A DNA stretch of 64,000 bases from Pseudofulvimonas gallinarii (GTDB lineage: Bacteria > Pseudomonadota > Gammaproteobacteria > Xanthomonadales > UBA2363): assembly GCF_004343305.1 (NCBI RefSeq), contig NZ_SMAF01000008.1, positions 1-64,000 of the forward strand, in the 5' to 3' direction. This document shows, piece by piece, positions 51,116 through 59,497 of the stretch (positions are counted from its first letter, which is position 1; every line of letters starts with the position of its first letter). The translations under genes were made by a program, and so were the position numbers. The notes below the pieces were generated by a model. The model saw only the letters and a list, made by a program, of their open reading frames with translations, had not been told where the DNA came from and ran no database searches.

Positions 51116-51690
51116 GTTACCTCGGCAACGCCGGACAACTGGTCGTCAGTGCGATCTTCACCCTTGCCATGGTGGTGTTCCTGCTGCGGGTGATGCTGCA
51201 GGCCTCCGGCGCGAATTTCTACAATCCGATCTGCCAACTGCTGCACAAGGCGACGCAACCGGTCATCGGACCGTTGCGCCGCGTCATTCCACCCCTCGGC
51301 CGCGTCGAACTGGCTGGCGTTCTCGTCGTCTGGCTGATCGCCGTGCTGAAGATCTACGCGACGGTGGCGCTGGTTGGTGCGACCCTGCCCTTCGCCGCGG
51401 CGGCCGTCGCGGCACTGGCCGACGTGATTTCCATGCTGCTGTGGATCTGGTTCTGGACGCTGCTGATCGGCGTCATCCTCAGCTGGGTGCCGGTCGACAA
51501 CCGCAACCCGGCCGTGCCACTGATCTACCAGATCACCGAGCCCCTGCTGGCGCCGATCCGCCGGCTGGTGCCGCCGATGGGCGGCCTCGACCTGTCGGCG
51601 ATGCTGGCACTGCTGCTGGTGCAGGTGCTGCGCATCCTGATCGTGCAGCCGCTGTTCGACCTCGCCGCACGCCTTCTGGGCGGAGCCTGA
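51112..51690 (+). CDS. YggT-family inner-membrane protein
   Basis: The 192-residue protein has two copies of the YggT module, each a pair of hydrophobic helices with a short polar loop. Typical family sequence is seen in FYNPICQLLHKATQPVIGPLRRVIP and again in YQITEPLLAPIRRLVPPMGG. Related proteins affect turgor, division or ion homeostasis, but no activity is proven. It overlaps proC by four bases, the common order in gammaproteobacteria. Confidence 0.92.
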   Translation: MSYLGNAGQLVVSAIFTLAMVVFLLRVMLQASGANFYNPICQLLHKATQPVIGPLRRVIPPLGRVELAGVLVVWLIAVLKIYATVALVGATLPFAAAAVAALADVISMLLWIWFWTLLIGVILSWVPVDNRNPAVPLIYQITEPLLAPIRRLVPPMGGLDLSAMLALLLVQVLRILIVQPLFDLAARLLGGA

Positions 51691-51720
51691 GGCGCCACGC
51701 ACCGGCCACCGGAGGACATC

Positions 51721-52179
51721 ATGACATCCGCGACTTCCAGGATCGCCGCCGCTGTTTTCGCAATCGCGACAGTGCTGTTCGCGTTGCCGGCAATGGCGGA
51801 ACGCGCGCACCGGGACGGCGAATACATCGTGCACTACAACGTGATTCCCACCACCGCGCTTGACGCATCGGTGGCACGCGGCTACGGCATCACGCGCTCG
51901 GGCACGCTGGCGCTGATCAACGTCGCGGTCCTGCGCCAGGTCGAAGGCGAGGCGCAACCCAGGGCCGTCGCCGCAAGGGTGGAGGCGCAGGTGCGCAGCC
52001 TGACCGGACAGCGCAACACCATCCAGATGCGCGAATTGCGGGACCAGGATGCCATCTACTACATCGGCGAATTCCGCATCCGCGGCGAGGAGAACCTGCG
52101 CTTCGAACTGGAAGTCACGCCCGACGGTGCCCGTCGCAGCATTCCCGTGCGCTTCGAACATCTGCTCATCGGCGAATGA
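51721..52179 (+). CDS. Periplasmic DUF4426 protein
   Basis: The 152-residue protein has a signal peptide (cut after AMA) and a DUF4426 beta-sandwich, with the family's HRDGEYIVHYNVIPTTALD start and the motif GYGITRSG. Genes of this family commonly sit in proC-yggT-metX-metW clusters, yet here metX and metW are absent between. It starts 31 bases after the YggT gene and overlaps the next methyltransferase gene as ATGA. Function unknown. Confidence 0.85.
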   Translation: MTSATSRIAAAVFAIATVLFALPAMAERAHRDGEYIVHYNVIPTTALDASVARGYGITRSGTLALINVAVLRQVEGEAQPRAVAARVEAQVRSLTGQRNTIQMRELRDQDAIYYIGEFRIRGEENLRFELEVTPDGARRSIPVRFEHLLIGE

Positions 52180-52955
52180 GCGCGACTTCGCGCCACGACA
52201 ACCAGGCCACCGCGGCCGCACTCGCGGCGTTCTACGCCGGCGCGACGACGGATGGCGATGCCTATCTGGAGCGCAAGCGCGCCGCCGGGGCGGCCAGCCA
52301 GGAACTCGCCCATGCCTGGTCGAAGGTACGCTTCGCGCTCGACGGCGCCACCACCGTGCTCGACTGGGGCTGTCGCGATGGCGTCTTCGGCTGGCTGGCG
52401 CGCCATGAGCTTGGTGATGGGCTCGGGCTGTGGGGCTGCGATGTGGTGCCGGCGGAATCCTATGCCGCCGTCCATGCGAGGCTCGGCCTGCAGTACGCGC
52501 AGGTCGGCTTCTCGACGCCCCTGCCCTACGCCGCCTACAGCTTCGATGTCGTCCTCGCCGGGGGCACGCTGGAACATGTCGCCAATGACGGCCATGCGCT
52601 GGACGAGTTGTGGCGCGTGCTGCGTCCCGGCGGCCGGCTGGTCATCACGCACCTGCCCAATGCCGGTTCACTGAGCGAGTGGCTGGCACGCTGGCGCTGG
52701 CCGGCGCACGCGCATGCGCGCCGCTATCGTTTGTCGTCGATGCAGGCGCGCCTGCTGCAGCACGGTTTCATGCCGCTTCGCGGTGGCTGGCACCAGGTGC
52801 TGCCGGTCGCGCCGCCGGATCCGGCGGCCCGGCCCGGCCTGGCGCGGCTGTTCAACGGCTTGCAGCCGCTGAACCGGGTGCTCGAACGCCTGTGGCCGGT
52901 CAACCGCCTCAGCGCGACCCTGTGGATCGTCGCCGAGAAGCGCCTGGGCTTCTGA
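52176..52955 (+). CDS. SAM-dependent methyltransferase
   Basis: The 259-residue cytosolic protein has a class I methyltransferase fold with motif I VLDWGCRDGVFGW and a post-I Asp in GCDVVPAE. Motif IV region FDVVLAGGTLEHV and the RVLRPGGRLVITH strand follow. The MetW-like position after DUF4426 invites comparison, but the motif I is not the MetW form and metX is missing. Substrate unknown. It is coupled to the DUF4426 gene by ATGA overlap and converges with a BtuF-like gene five bases away. Confidence 0.8.
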   Translation: MSATSRHDNQATAAALAAFYAGATTDGDAYLERKRAAGAASQELAHAWSKVRFALDGATTVLDWGCRDGVFGWLARHELGDGLGLWGCDVVPAESYAAVHARLGLQYAQVGFSTPLPYAAYSFDVVLAGGTLEHVANDGHALDELWRVLRPGGRLVITHLPNAGSLSEWLARWRWPAHAHARRYRLSSMQARLLQHGFMPLRGGWHQVLPVAPPDPAARPGLARLFNGLQPLNRVLERLWPVNRLSATLWIVAEKRLGF

Positions 52956-52959
52956 TCGA

Positions 52960-53763
52960 TCAGCCCCGGCGCGCTGCCCAGCGCTGGATGATCGCCGACA
53001 GCGCATCGATGCCGTCGAACAGCGCGGCCGGACCGGGTTGCAGGATCAGCGCCGACTTCACTTCATGCAGTTCGCCGTCGCGCACCGCGGCGACATCGGC
53101 CCAGCCCGGTCGCGCGGCGACATGGTCGGGCCGGAACTTCTTGCCGCACCACGACCCGATGACGATGTCCGGGTCGCGCCGCGCCGGCTCGAGCGGATCG
53201 GCGAGGATGCGGCCCTTCGCCAGCGATTCCCGGGCCAGCTCAGGGAACACGTCATCACCGCCGGCGATGGCGAGCAGTTCGGACACCCAGCGGATGCCGC
53301 TGATGTTGGGCTCGTCCCATTCCTCGAAGTAAACGCGCGGCCGTCTGGGCAGCCGCGCCGCCTGCGCCGCCACGAGGTCGAGGTGCGCCTGCGCGCGCCG
53401 GCACAGGTCGCGCGCGCGGTCGTCCGCGCCAACCATCGCGCCGAGCCGTCGCATGTAGGCGAGGATGCCGGCCACCGAACGGTGGTTGCTGACCCAGACT
53501 TCGATGCCACGCCGGATCAGTGCGGCGGCGATGTCGGCCTGGATGTCGGAAAACCCGATGACCAGATCCGGTTCAAGCCGTTCGATTTCGTGCACCTTGG
53601 CGCTGGTGAAGGCCGAGACCTTGGGCTTCTCCTTGCGCGCCCGCGGTGGTCGCACGGTGAAGCCGGAGATGCCGACGATGCGGTCCTGTTCGCCCAGCAG
53701 GTACAGCGTCTCGGTGCTTTCCTCGGTGAGGCAGACAATGCGTTGCGGAAACGGGTCAGTCAT
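52960..53763 (-). CDS. BtuF-like substrate-binding-fold protein without signal peptide
   Basis: The 267-residue protein has the helical-backbone substrate-binding fold of periplasmic cobalamin or siderophore binders (PF01497-like). RIVCLTEESTETLYLLGEQDRIVGISGF is split across the first lobe, and DLVIGFSDIQADIAAALIRRG across its second strand. It begins MTDPFPQR with no signal peptide or lipobox, so it is probably cytoplasmic or misplaced at its start. No permease or ATPase gene is nearby. It may handle cobalamin inside the cell; this is uncertain. Confidence 0.78.
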   Translation of the reverse strand: MTDPFPQRIVCLTEESTETLYLLGEQDRIVGISGFTVRPPRARKEKPKVSAFTSAKVHEIERLEPDLVIGFSDIQADIAAALIRRGIEVWVSNHRSVAGILAYMRRLGAMVGADDRARDLCRRAQAHLDLVAAQAARLPRRPRVYFEEWDEPNISGIRWVSELLAIAGGDDVFPELARESLAKGRILADPLEPARRDPDIVIGSWCGKKFRPDHVAARPGWADVAAVRDGELHEVKSALILQPGPAALFDGIDALSAIIQRWAARRG

Positions 53764-54101
53764 CGCCCCACGATAGCGCGTGCGCACGCCGCCGTGGCAC
53801 CACGCGCGACGGGATTGGGGATCCCCGTTGCCAACCCCGATGCGGCCAGGCGACCGGGTGCCGGGTGCGCGCGGCCAGGCCATACCGGCGCGACGCAAGG
53901 CCTGCCCTCGCCCGTGGTTCGGCGAATCCGTGCCAGCCAGGCCAATCTGGCCCTCGACGGCGGCCGCCACCGGCGCGGGAACACCTCCCTGCATCGTCGA
54001 CTCCGACGGCGTCGGCAACGGTCCCGCCGTGTCGAGTGGCGCAGACTGGCGGCGGCCTGCGGGCATCCTGTTTCCCGCGGCGAAGCCGCACAGCCCTCAC
54101 C
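53764..54101. other. Intergenic region, no gene or riboswitch seen
   Basis: The 338 bases between the BtuF-like gene and the chitinase gene hold only shadow-like frames. I searched by eye for a cobalamin riboswitch ahead of the BtuF-like gene and found no B12 box. Confidence 0.45.
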
Positions 54102-56057
54102 TCAATCCAGGTAGTCCTGGCGCAGCACAGCCAGCAGCGGATCGCGCTGGCCGACAGGATTACCCGGCAGATGGCCCTGGCTGATCGTCCAGATGATGGC
54201 GCCGCCCAACTGCGCGGCGCGCGCGTACTGCGCCTTGGCGGCCACCGACTGCGGGTCCTCGTAGGTCACCAGGTTGCAGCCCGGCGCGCCCACGGGCGCG
54301 CCGGACCCCAGCCACGGCGCCTGCGCGACGTTGTCGTAATTCGCCGTCATCGCCGGCAGGAACTGCGCGACGATGTTGCGATAGCTCATGGCGCCGTCAC
54401 TGGTGACGAAATCGCCCGGCGACACTGGCACGCGCGGCTGCGTGACGTTGCGGAAACAGTTGCCGTAGAAGCCGAAACCGACGCCCAGCTTTGCCGCCGG
54501 CACGCCACTGTCGAGGTAGTAGTCGATGCTCGACGACACCGAGCTCGGCGTGTTCGCGCCGTGGCCGTGAAGGGGCGACGCGAACCAGCTGTGCCAGCCG
54601 GAATAGTCCGCCGCCATCTCGTAGGACATCACATTGATGCGGTCGAGCACGGGCGCGATCGCCTGCAGGAACGCCTCCTCGCCCGGTGGTCGCGGGTTCC
54701 ACTGCATGTTGGTGTTCACCCAGCCCACCGGCAGCGTCAACAGCATCGCAGGGCGTGCAGCGCGCAGCGCTTGCGCAAGCGCCAGCAGGTTGGCGTGGTC
54801 CTGGGTATCGATCGGTTCCCAGTCCAGGTCGATGCCGTCGGCGCCGAACTGGTCCATGGCGGCGAGCAGGTTGGCGACGAATGCAGGACGGTTCGCCGGC
54901 GTCGCGGCCGCGCGCCAGCCGTCGATCTCGCCGGCGCCGCCGACCATCAGGATCGCCTTGCGTTGCGCGGCATGCGCGGCATCCACCGCCTGCTGCGCCC
55001 AGGCCGGGCCGTTGACGAAGTCGATATCGAAGTGCGCCGTGATGGTCGCGTCGGCGTTCGGAATCACCCGCCCGACCATCAGGTGCGTCAAACCGGAGAA
55101 GTCGATCTGCGCCGGCGCCTGCAGGTTGCGTTCGTAGCCCACGTAGTAACCCATCACCCATCGATCACCCGATGGCGCGGACGGATCGAAGCCGTTGGCG
55201 AAGATGAGGTCAGGCACGCTGCCGGCGATGAAGTTCCAGATCGCGGTGGCTGCACTCTGCCCTGCGGCGCTGCCGCCGCCCCACACCGAATGTCCCAGTC
55301 CCGGGATCGCGCACCAGTTCACCGCATGCGTGCAGGCATCGTAGGCGACGCAGGGTGAAGGCGCCGATGGCGTCGAGGTCGCGGCGCAGCCATGAGTCGC
55401 GAGATAGTTGTTCCGGATCGCCTGTCCGGTCGCGTAATCAACACCCGGCGTGGCGTCGGTCATGCCCCACACGAGGATCGCCGGTGGCAGCGCGCAATCC
55501 ACGCCACCACCCGGCGTGTAACCGAAGTCGCCGCCGACCGGATACAGCGATCCGGAATGGATGCCCAGGCCGCGGATGACATCCCGGCCCAGCCGGCATC
55601 CCAGCGCATTGGCCATGGTCGCGCCGCCGCTGAAACCGGACAGGTAGACGTGTCCGCTGTCGATGCCCAGTTCCGCCTGCAAGGTGGAGATGAGCTGCTG
55701 CACGAACCGTCCTTCGTGCGCGCGGGCGGCTTCGCTCCAGTATTCGAAGGCGCCCGCGGCGGATTTCGGATAGACGAACACGGCCGCCTGGCCGGCGTTC
55801 GAAGCCGCCATTTCCAGGGGCAACGCCGCGCGCATGCCGGCACTGTTGCCGCCGTCGCCATGCAGGGAGATCACCAGCGGCAACGGCTGCGCCGGCATCG
55901 GCTCCGGCCGGGCGAGCAGGTAACTGCGGTTCGTGCCGTCCACATCCAGGTTGCGCGACTCGCTGACGAACTGCGCGCCGGCTTCCACGGCCCACGCCAC
56001 CGCCAGCACTGTCGCCAGCGCAACGAGTCCCGCACGCATGTCCATCGCCATCTCCAT
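54102..56057 (-). CDS. Secreted fusion of a CE1-like esterase and a GH18 chitinase
   Basis: The 651-residue protein has a signal peptide of about 28 residues. At about 35-285 lies an alpha/beta-hydrolase of the PHB-depolymerase/feruloyl-esterase (CE1) type. S143 sits in GFSGG, with probable D201 in WGMTDATPG and H256 in GLGHSVWG. A junction LIFANGFDPSAPSGD (284-298) resembles the group's C-terminal DGFE motif. From about 298 to the end is a GH18 domain with DGIDLDWE (407-414), including the acid Glu414, and a Trp-rich C-terminus (GGAIIWTISQG). It should cut chitin or related glycans; the esterase may remove acetyl or other ester groups. ATG 56057 has AGGTGG about nine bases upstream. Confidence 0.88.
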   Translation of the reverse strand: MEMAMDMRAGLVALATVLAVAWAVEAGAQFVSESRNLDVDGTNRSYLLARPEPMPAQPLPLVISLHGDGGNSAGMRAALPLEMAASNAGQAAVFVYPKSAAGAFEYWSEAARAHEGRFVQQLISTLQAELGIDSGHVYLSGFSGGATMANALGCRLGRDVIRGLGIHSGSLYPVGGDFGYTPGGGVDCALPPAILVWGMTDATPGVDYATGQAIRNNYLATHGCAATSTPSAPSPCVAYDACTHAVNWCAIPGLGHSVWGGGSAAGQSAATAIWNFIAGSVPDLIFANGFDPSAPSGDRWVMGYYVGYERNLQAPAQIDFSGLTHLMVGRVIPNADATITAHFDIDFVNGPAWAQQAVDAAHAAQRKAILMVGGAGEIDGWRAAATPANRPAFVANLLAAMDQFGADGIDLDWEPIDTQDHANLLALAQALRAARPAMLLTLPVGWVNTNMQWNPRPPGEEAFLQAIAPVLDRINVMSYEMAADYSGWHSWFASPLHGHGANTPSSVSSSIDYYLDSGVPAAKLGVGFGFYGNCFRNVTQPRVPVSPGDFVTSDGAMSYRNIVAQFLPAMTANYDNVAQAPWLGSGAPVGAPGCNLVTYEDPQSVAAKAQYARAAQLGGAIIWTISQGHLPGNPVGQRDPLLAVLRQDYLD

Positions 56058-56149
56058 ATTGGTACCCACCTTCGGCGATACGCAGGAAAAGAACCGGAGC
56101 CGACACGGCGTTCGCCGTGCCGGCGATGCCCTGCCCTTGCCGGCAGGCC

Positions 56150-58261
56150 TCAGGCGGGCTGGAAGCCGATGGGATGTCGGCGGGCGCCGGGCTTCAGCGC
56201 CACCTCGGCGGCCAGCCGTCCGGCGATGGTAGCGGCACTCACGCGGGCGCGGCCCCGTTCAAGCTGGCGGCGAACGGTGGCGAAATCGCCGGGTGTGAGG
56301 CCATCCAGCGCGGCGACGCGCTCCAGGCTGGCTGGATCAGGATCGGTGGCGCTGGCCTCACCGCCGGCAAGATCGGCCCACAGGCGCCGGAACATGGCTT
56401 CGCGCTGATCACGGCGCAGTCCGTCAAAGCGCAGCTTGAAGTCGAAGCGGCGCAGGCTGGCCGCATCGAGCTGGCCGACCAGGTTGGTGGAGGCGATGAA
56501 TACCCCGTCGAAACTCTCCATCTGGGTGAGCATCTCGTTGACCTGGGTGACCTCCCAGCTGGCCCGTGCTCCCTCGCGCTCGCGCAGCAGTCCGTCGGCC
56601 TCGTCGATCAGCAGGATGGCGCCTTCGTTGCGTGCGCTGGCGAAGGCTTCGGCGATATTGCGTTCGGTACCGCCGACGAACATGTCGAGCAGATCGGACA
56701 GGCGGCGAACCAGCACGGGCCGGTCCAGCCGTTCGCCCAGGTAGTGCGCGAATGCGGTCTTTCCGGTCCCGGAAGGACCATACAGCAGCAGCCGTGCACC
56801 TTCGCCGCTGGACAGCAGTTGCACGATTTCCTCCAGGTCGGCATCCGCATTGAGCACACCGGGATCGTAGTGGCCGGGCAGTACGGGTGGAGGCAGCCGC
56901 GCCATCATCCCCATGGCACGCAGGGAATTCTCCAGCACCCGCAGCACGGCCTGGTCCCGCTCGGCCTGGCTGGCGTCGGCAAGCGCGGCGACGACGCGCC
57001 CGGCGCGCTCGACCTGTGCGGGAGGCAGGTTCTCGATCGCGGTGATGCGACGGCGGCAGTCCTCGGACACCAGGTCGCCGGGCAGGTGGCGGGCGACGAT
57101 GCGTGCACGGACGGCGCGATTGGGCGCGCGCAACTCGAGCACCTCGTCGAACCGGCGGATATGGGCGGGATCCATGGCGCCGATGTCATTGCAGAGCCAG
57201 AAGGTGGGCACGGGATTTCCTTCCAGCTGCTCGTTGATCCAGCCCTTGCTGTTGCGAGCGGAGCGGTGCCCGCCAAAGAGGTCGAGCAGGCCGTGGCCGC
57301 GGCCGAACACGTCCTCGACCTCGTCGAACATCACCAGGCTGCGGCCATCACGCTGCAACAGGCGCTGCACCAGCGCATAGGTGTTGGCGCGGCCGTTGCC
57401 GTCGCGCACGTCACCGTCCTCGTCGGCGGAGGGCACCTCCCACAGCTGGCATCCCAGTTCGGCCGCGATGCTTTTCACCAGCTGGGTCTTGCCGGTCCCG
57501 GGTGGTCCATACACCAGTACGTTCACACCGGCGGCGCCGCGTTCGACACTGATGCGGACATGCCGCATCAACCGGTCCAGGTCTGACAGGTGGCTGAAAT
57601 CCTCGAGCGCCAGATTGCCGGCACTGGCCTGCCGCACCTTGTGCGCGACCAGCCGCATGGGCTCGAAGTTGTCGGCGCACAGGCCGCGTGCGAACTGGTC
57701 ACTGACCTGCATGTCCAGGTCGCCGTAATCGAACAGGCCCAGCTGGTAGAGACGGGCGCGCCGGGAGAACAGGCGGCCCAGTTCCGCCGCATCGATGCCG
57801 AACAGTCCGCGCAACTGCCGCTGGCGCTCCCAGTCGTTGTGGGCGCAGCGGCCGTTGTCGAAGACCTCGCGCAGCAGGCCGCACAGGCACATCAGTGCGC
57901 CGACACGCAGCACGCGGCGTTCGACGTCATCCAGGCCAATGATGCGCGCGACGTGGTCAAGGTTGCGGTCGAGGGGTTCGACACGGATGTCCGCGGCCCG
58001 CGCAACAGGCTGCACGCGACGGATCAGCCGACGGACATAGTCACGGAAGCCACGCGCCTTGCCATCCATGCTGTCGGGTGGCCCGTCCGCGATCAGCCCC
58101 AGCTCCACGAGCCGGTCGACGGCAGGCATGTCGAGCAGCCCTCGCGCCAGGCGACGGTGATCGGTTTCCGCCACGAGCAGGCGTGCCGCCACCTGTTGCG
58201 CAGCCTTCACCAGGCTGTCACTGCAATCGGTTGCTTCGGGGACGCTGGTGGTTGATGACAT
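56150..58261 (-). CDS. Double-AAA ATPase
   Basis: The 703-residue soluble protein has an N-terminal helical domain (about 1-240) and two AAA modules. In module one, Walker A is GPPGTGKT (252-259) and Walker B is MFDEVED (311-317). In module two, Walker A is GPSGTGKT (495-502) and Walker B is LIDEAD (551-556). Each is followed by an arginine-bearing HIRRFDEV or SLRRFDFK. ATG 58261 has AAGGAG six bases upstream. The ATPase is of the classic remodelling type, but its target is unknown. It lies downstream of an unknown gene with a G tract and a WYL regulator on the same strand. I know no exact homologue to name it after. Confidence 0.85.
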   Translation of the reverse strand: MSSTTSVPEATDCSDSLVKAAQQVAARLLVAETDHRRLARGLLDMPAVDRLVELGLIADGPPDSMDGKARGFRDYVRRLIRRVQPVARAADIRVEPLDRNLDHVARIIGLDDVERRVLRVGALMCLCGLLREVFDNGRCAHNDWERQRQLRGLFGIDAAELGRLFSRRARLYQLGLFDYGDLDMQVSDQFARGLCADNFEPMRLVAHKVRQASAGNLALEDFSHLSDLDRLMRHVRISVERGAAGVNVLVYGPPGTGKTQLVKSIAAELGCQLWEVPSADEDGDVRDGNGRANTYALVQRLLQRDGRSLVMFDEVEDVFGRGHGLLDLFGGHRSARNSKGWINEQLEGNPVPTFWLCNDIGAMDPAHIRRFDEVLELRAPNRAVRARIVARHLPGDLVSEDCRRRITAIENLPPAQVERAGRVVAALADASQAERDQAVLRVLENSLRAMGMMARLPPPVLPGHYDPGVLNADADLEEIVQLLSSGEGARLLLYGPSGTGKTAFAHYLGERLDRPVLVRRLSDLLDMFVGGTERNIAEAFASARNEGAILLIDEADGLLREREGARASWEVTQVNEMLTQMESFDGVFIASTNLVGQLDAASLRRFDFKLRFDGLRRDQREAMFRRLWADLAGGEASATDPDPASLERVAALDGLTPGDFATVRRQLERGRARVSAATIAGRLAAEVALKPGARRHPIGFQPA

Positions 58262-58619
58262 GGCGATCTCCTTGCGTTGATGAATGCATGGCGCTTGCGC
58301 GCATACGCGCTGTCGCGGTGCCCGGCCGCGGGCAAAGCGCGAAGCCCGCGCCCCGTGACGCCGGCCGGCGTTCCGCGACGGAATCCGGCCCGCGCCCGTT
58401 GTCGCCCTCTGTGGCGGTGGCACCGGCAGCCGGCCGTATTTCGGCGCCCGCCGTCGCAACCGCCGGAGCGCGCCAGGCAGCGCTGGAACGGCTCGCGAAA
58501 CGCGCTGCGCATGCCCGGTCGGGATGCTGGGCGGAAAAAGCCGGGCCTGGTATCCGCCACCCAGGCCACGGAAAGACCCGCCACGTTGCAGAAGACCTCC
58601 AGGACAGCAGCCGATGCGT
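58262..58619. other. Intergenic stretch upstream of the AAA ATPase
   Basis: No credible gene lies here. A very good ribosome site (AAGGAG) at the right place before 58261 indicates a transcript entering from the right. GC-rich palindromic sequence is present but no T run was seen. Confidence 0.45.
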
Positions 58620-58800
58620 TCAGGCCTTCACTGCCCACCCCTCCGCCCCACTCGAGGTCCTCGGTTTCACTTCTTCGTCCAGCAGCCGCGCGCGGACAGC
58701 GAGGTCGTGCAGGTGGATGCCGATGACGTCGGCGCGCAGCGGTGGCGAGCGGCCCTTCGACATGAAACGCGATCGCCTCTGCCGGCCCGGCGCTTGCTGC
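58620..58800 (-). other. Alternative C-terminal tail of the gene at 58801, in a second frame
   Basis: After the stop of the upstream gene, a second frame stays open to 58620 with strongly GC-ending codons (MSKGRSPPLRADVIG through EEVKPRTSSG). It lacks a ribosome site of its own. Losing one G from the nine-G tract at 58840-58848 would fuse it to the upstream gene. It therefore looks like the real C-terminus of a phase-variable or mis-sequenced gene rather than a separate one. Confidence 0.5.
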
Positions 58801-59418
58801 TCATTCCGATGCCAGGACACCACGCATTCGGGCGGCGATCCCCCCCCCGACCAGGCCGATGCCGGCGGGGCGGTGCAGTTCGCGCAAGGGATGACCCCGA
58901 CGGTCGAAGTGGATGGCCAGGTCCGGCCGGTAGTTGATGACGAAGCCGGTGACGCGCCCGAAGAAAGGAAGCTCGCCGGGGCATCGGGCCACTGCGTCGC
59001 GCAACATCGCCAGCGGCGTGCGGTCAACCGGATCGAACCGCAGCCGGGACACGAACCCGAAGGCGACAGCGAGGGTGATGCCGGAAGGCCGGCTCTGCGC
59101 GGTGCGCCAGACGACATGCGGCACGAAGTCGCGGGCAGCGCGCCGTGCCTCCCGATGGCGCTGGGCATCGACAACGGCATCCAGCTGCGCTGCGGAAATG
59201 CCAAGTCCGCGCGCCAGCGCCTCGCGGAAATCCTCGTAGTGCCGAAGGTCGCCATCGACCAGTGCCTGCAGGCGCCGCCGCCCCTTGTCCAGGTTCATCC
59301 AGCCGCAGCGGCGCGCCAGGGTGTTGCGATCACCGGCCGCATCGATGAGGCATTTCAGGCTGGCGCGATCGATCTGGGCGGAATGGATGCCATCACTGCG
59401 CTTTTCTGGAGAGTCCAT
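58801..59418 (-). CDS. Unknown protein with a nine-G tract near its 3' end
   Basis: The 205-residue protein is unrecognised. Its first third (residues 18-80) looks like a small helical DNA-binding or adaptor fold. The middle has conserved-looking strands such as GFVSRLRFDPVD and GFVINYRPDLAIHFD. Residues 191-193 are GGG, read from nine Gs in a row, followed by a short tail and stop. One G fewer would read on to 58620 and give about 265 residues. ATG 59418 has AAGGA nine bases upstream. It lies between a WYL regulator and a double-AAA ATPase, probably in one operon. Confidence 0.65.
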   Translation of the reverse strand: MDSPEKRSDGIHSAQIDRASLKCLIDAAGDRNTLARRCGWMNLDKGRRRLQALVDGDLRHYEDFREALARGLGISAAQLDAVVDAQRHREARRAARDFVPHVVWRTAQSRPSGITLAVAFGFVSRLRFDPVDRTPLAMLRDAVARCPGELPFFGRVTGFVINYRPDLAIHFDRRGHPLRELHRPAGIGLVGGGIAARMRGVLASE

Positions 59419-59497
59419 GGCGACGTCCTTGCCGGAACGTCGCCATCATGCCTTTGCGACGCGTCAGAACAGGTCGCAGCCCCGGGAAACGTTGCGC

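Noticed and set aside
53764-54101. Possible cobalamin riboswitch ahead of the BtuF-like gene
   Set aside because: No B12 box or supporting stems could be found by eye.
58620-58763. Independent small gene of 47 residues
   Set aside because: It has no ribosome site; it fits better as the alternative C-terminal tail reached by loss of one G in the upstream tract.
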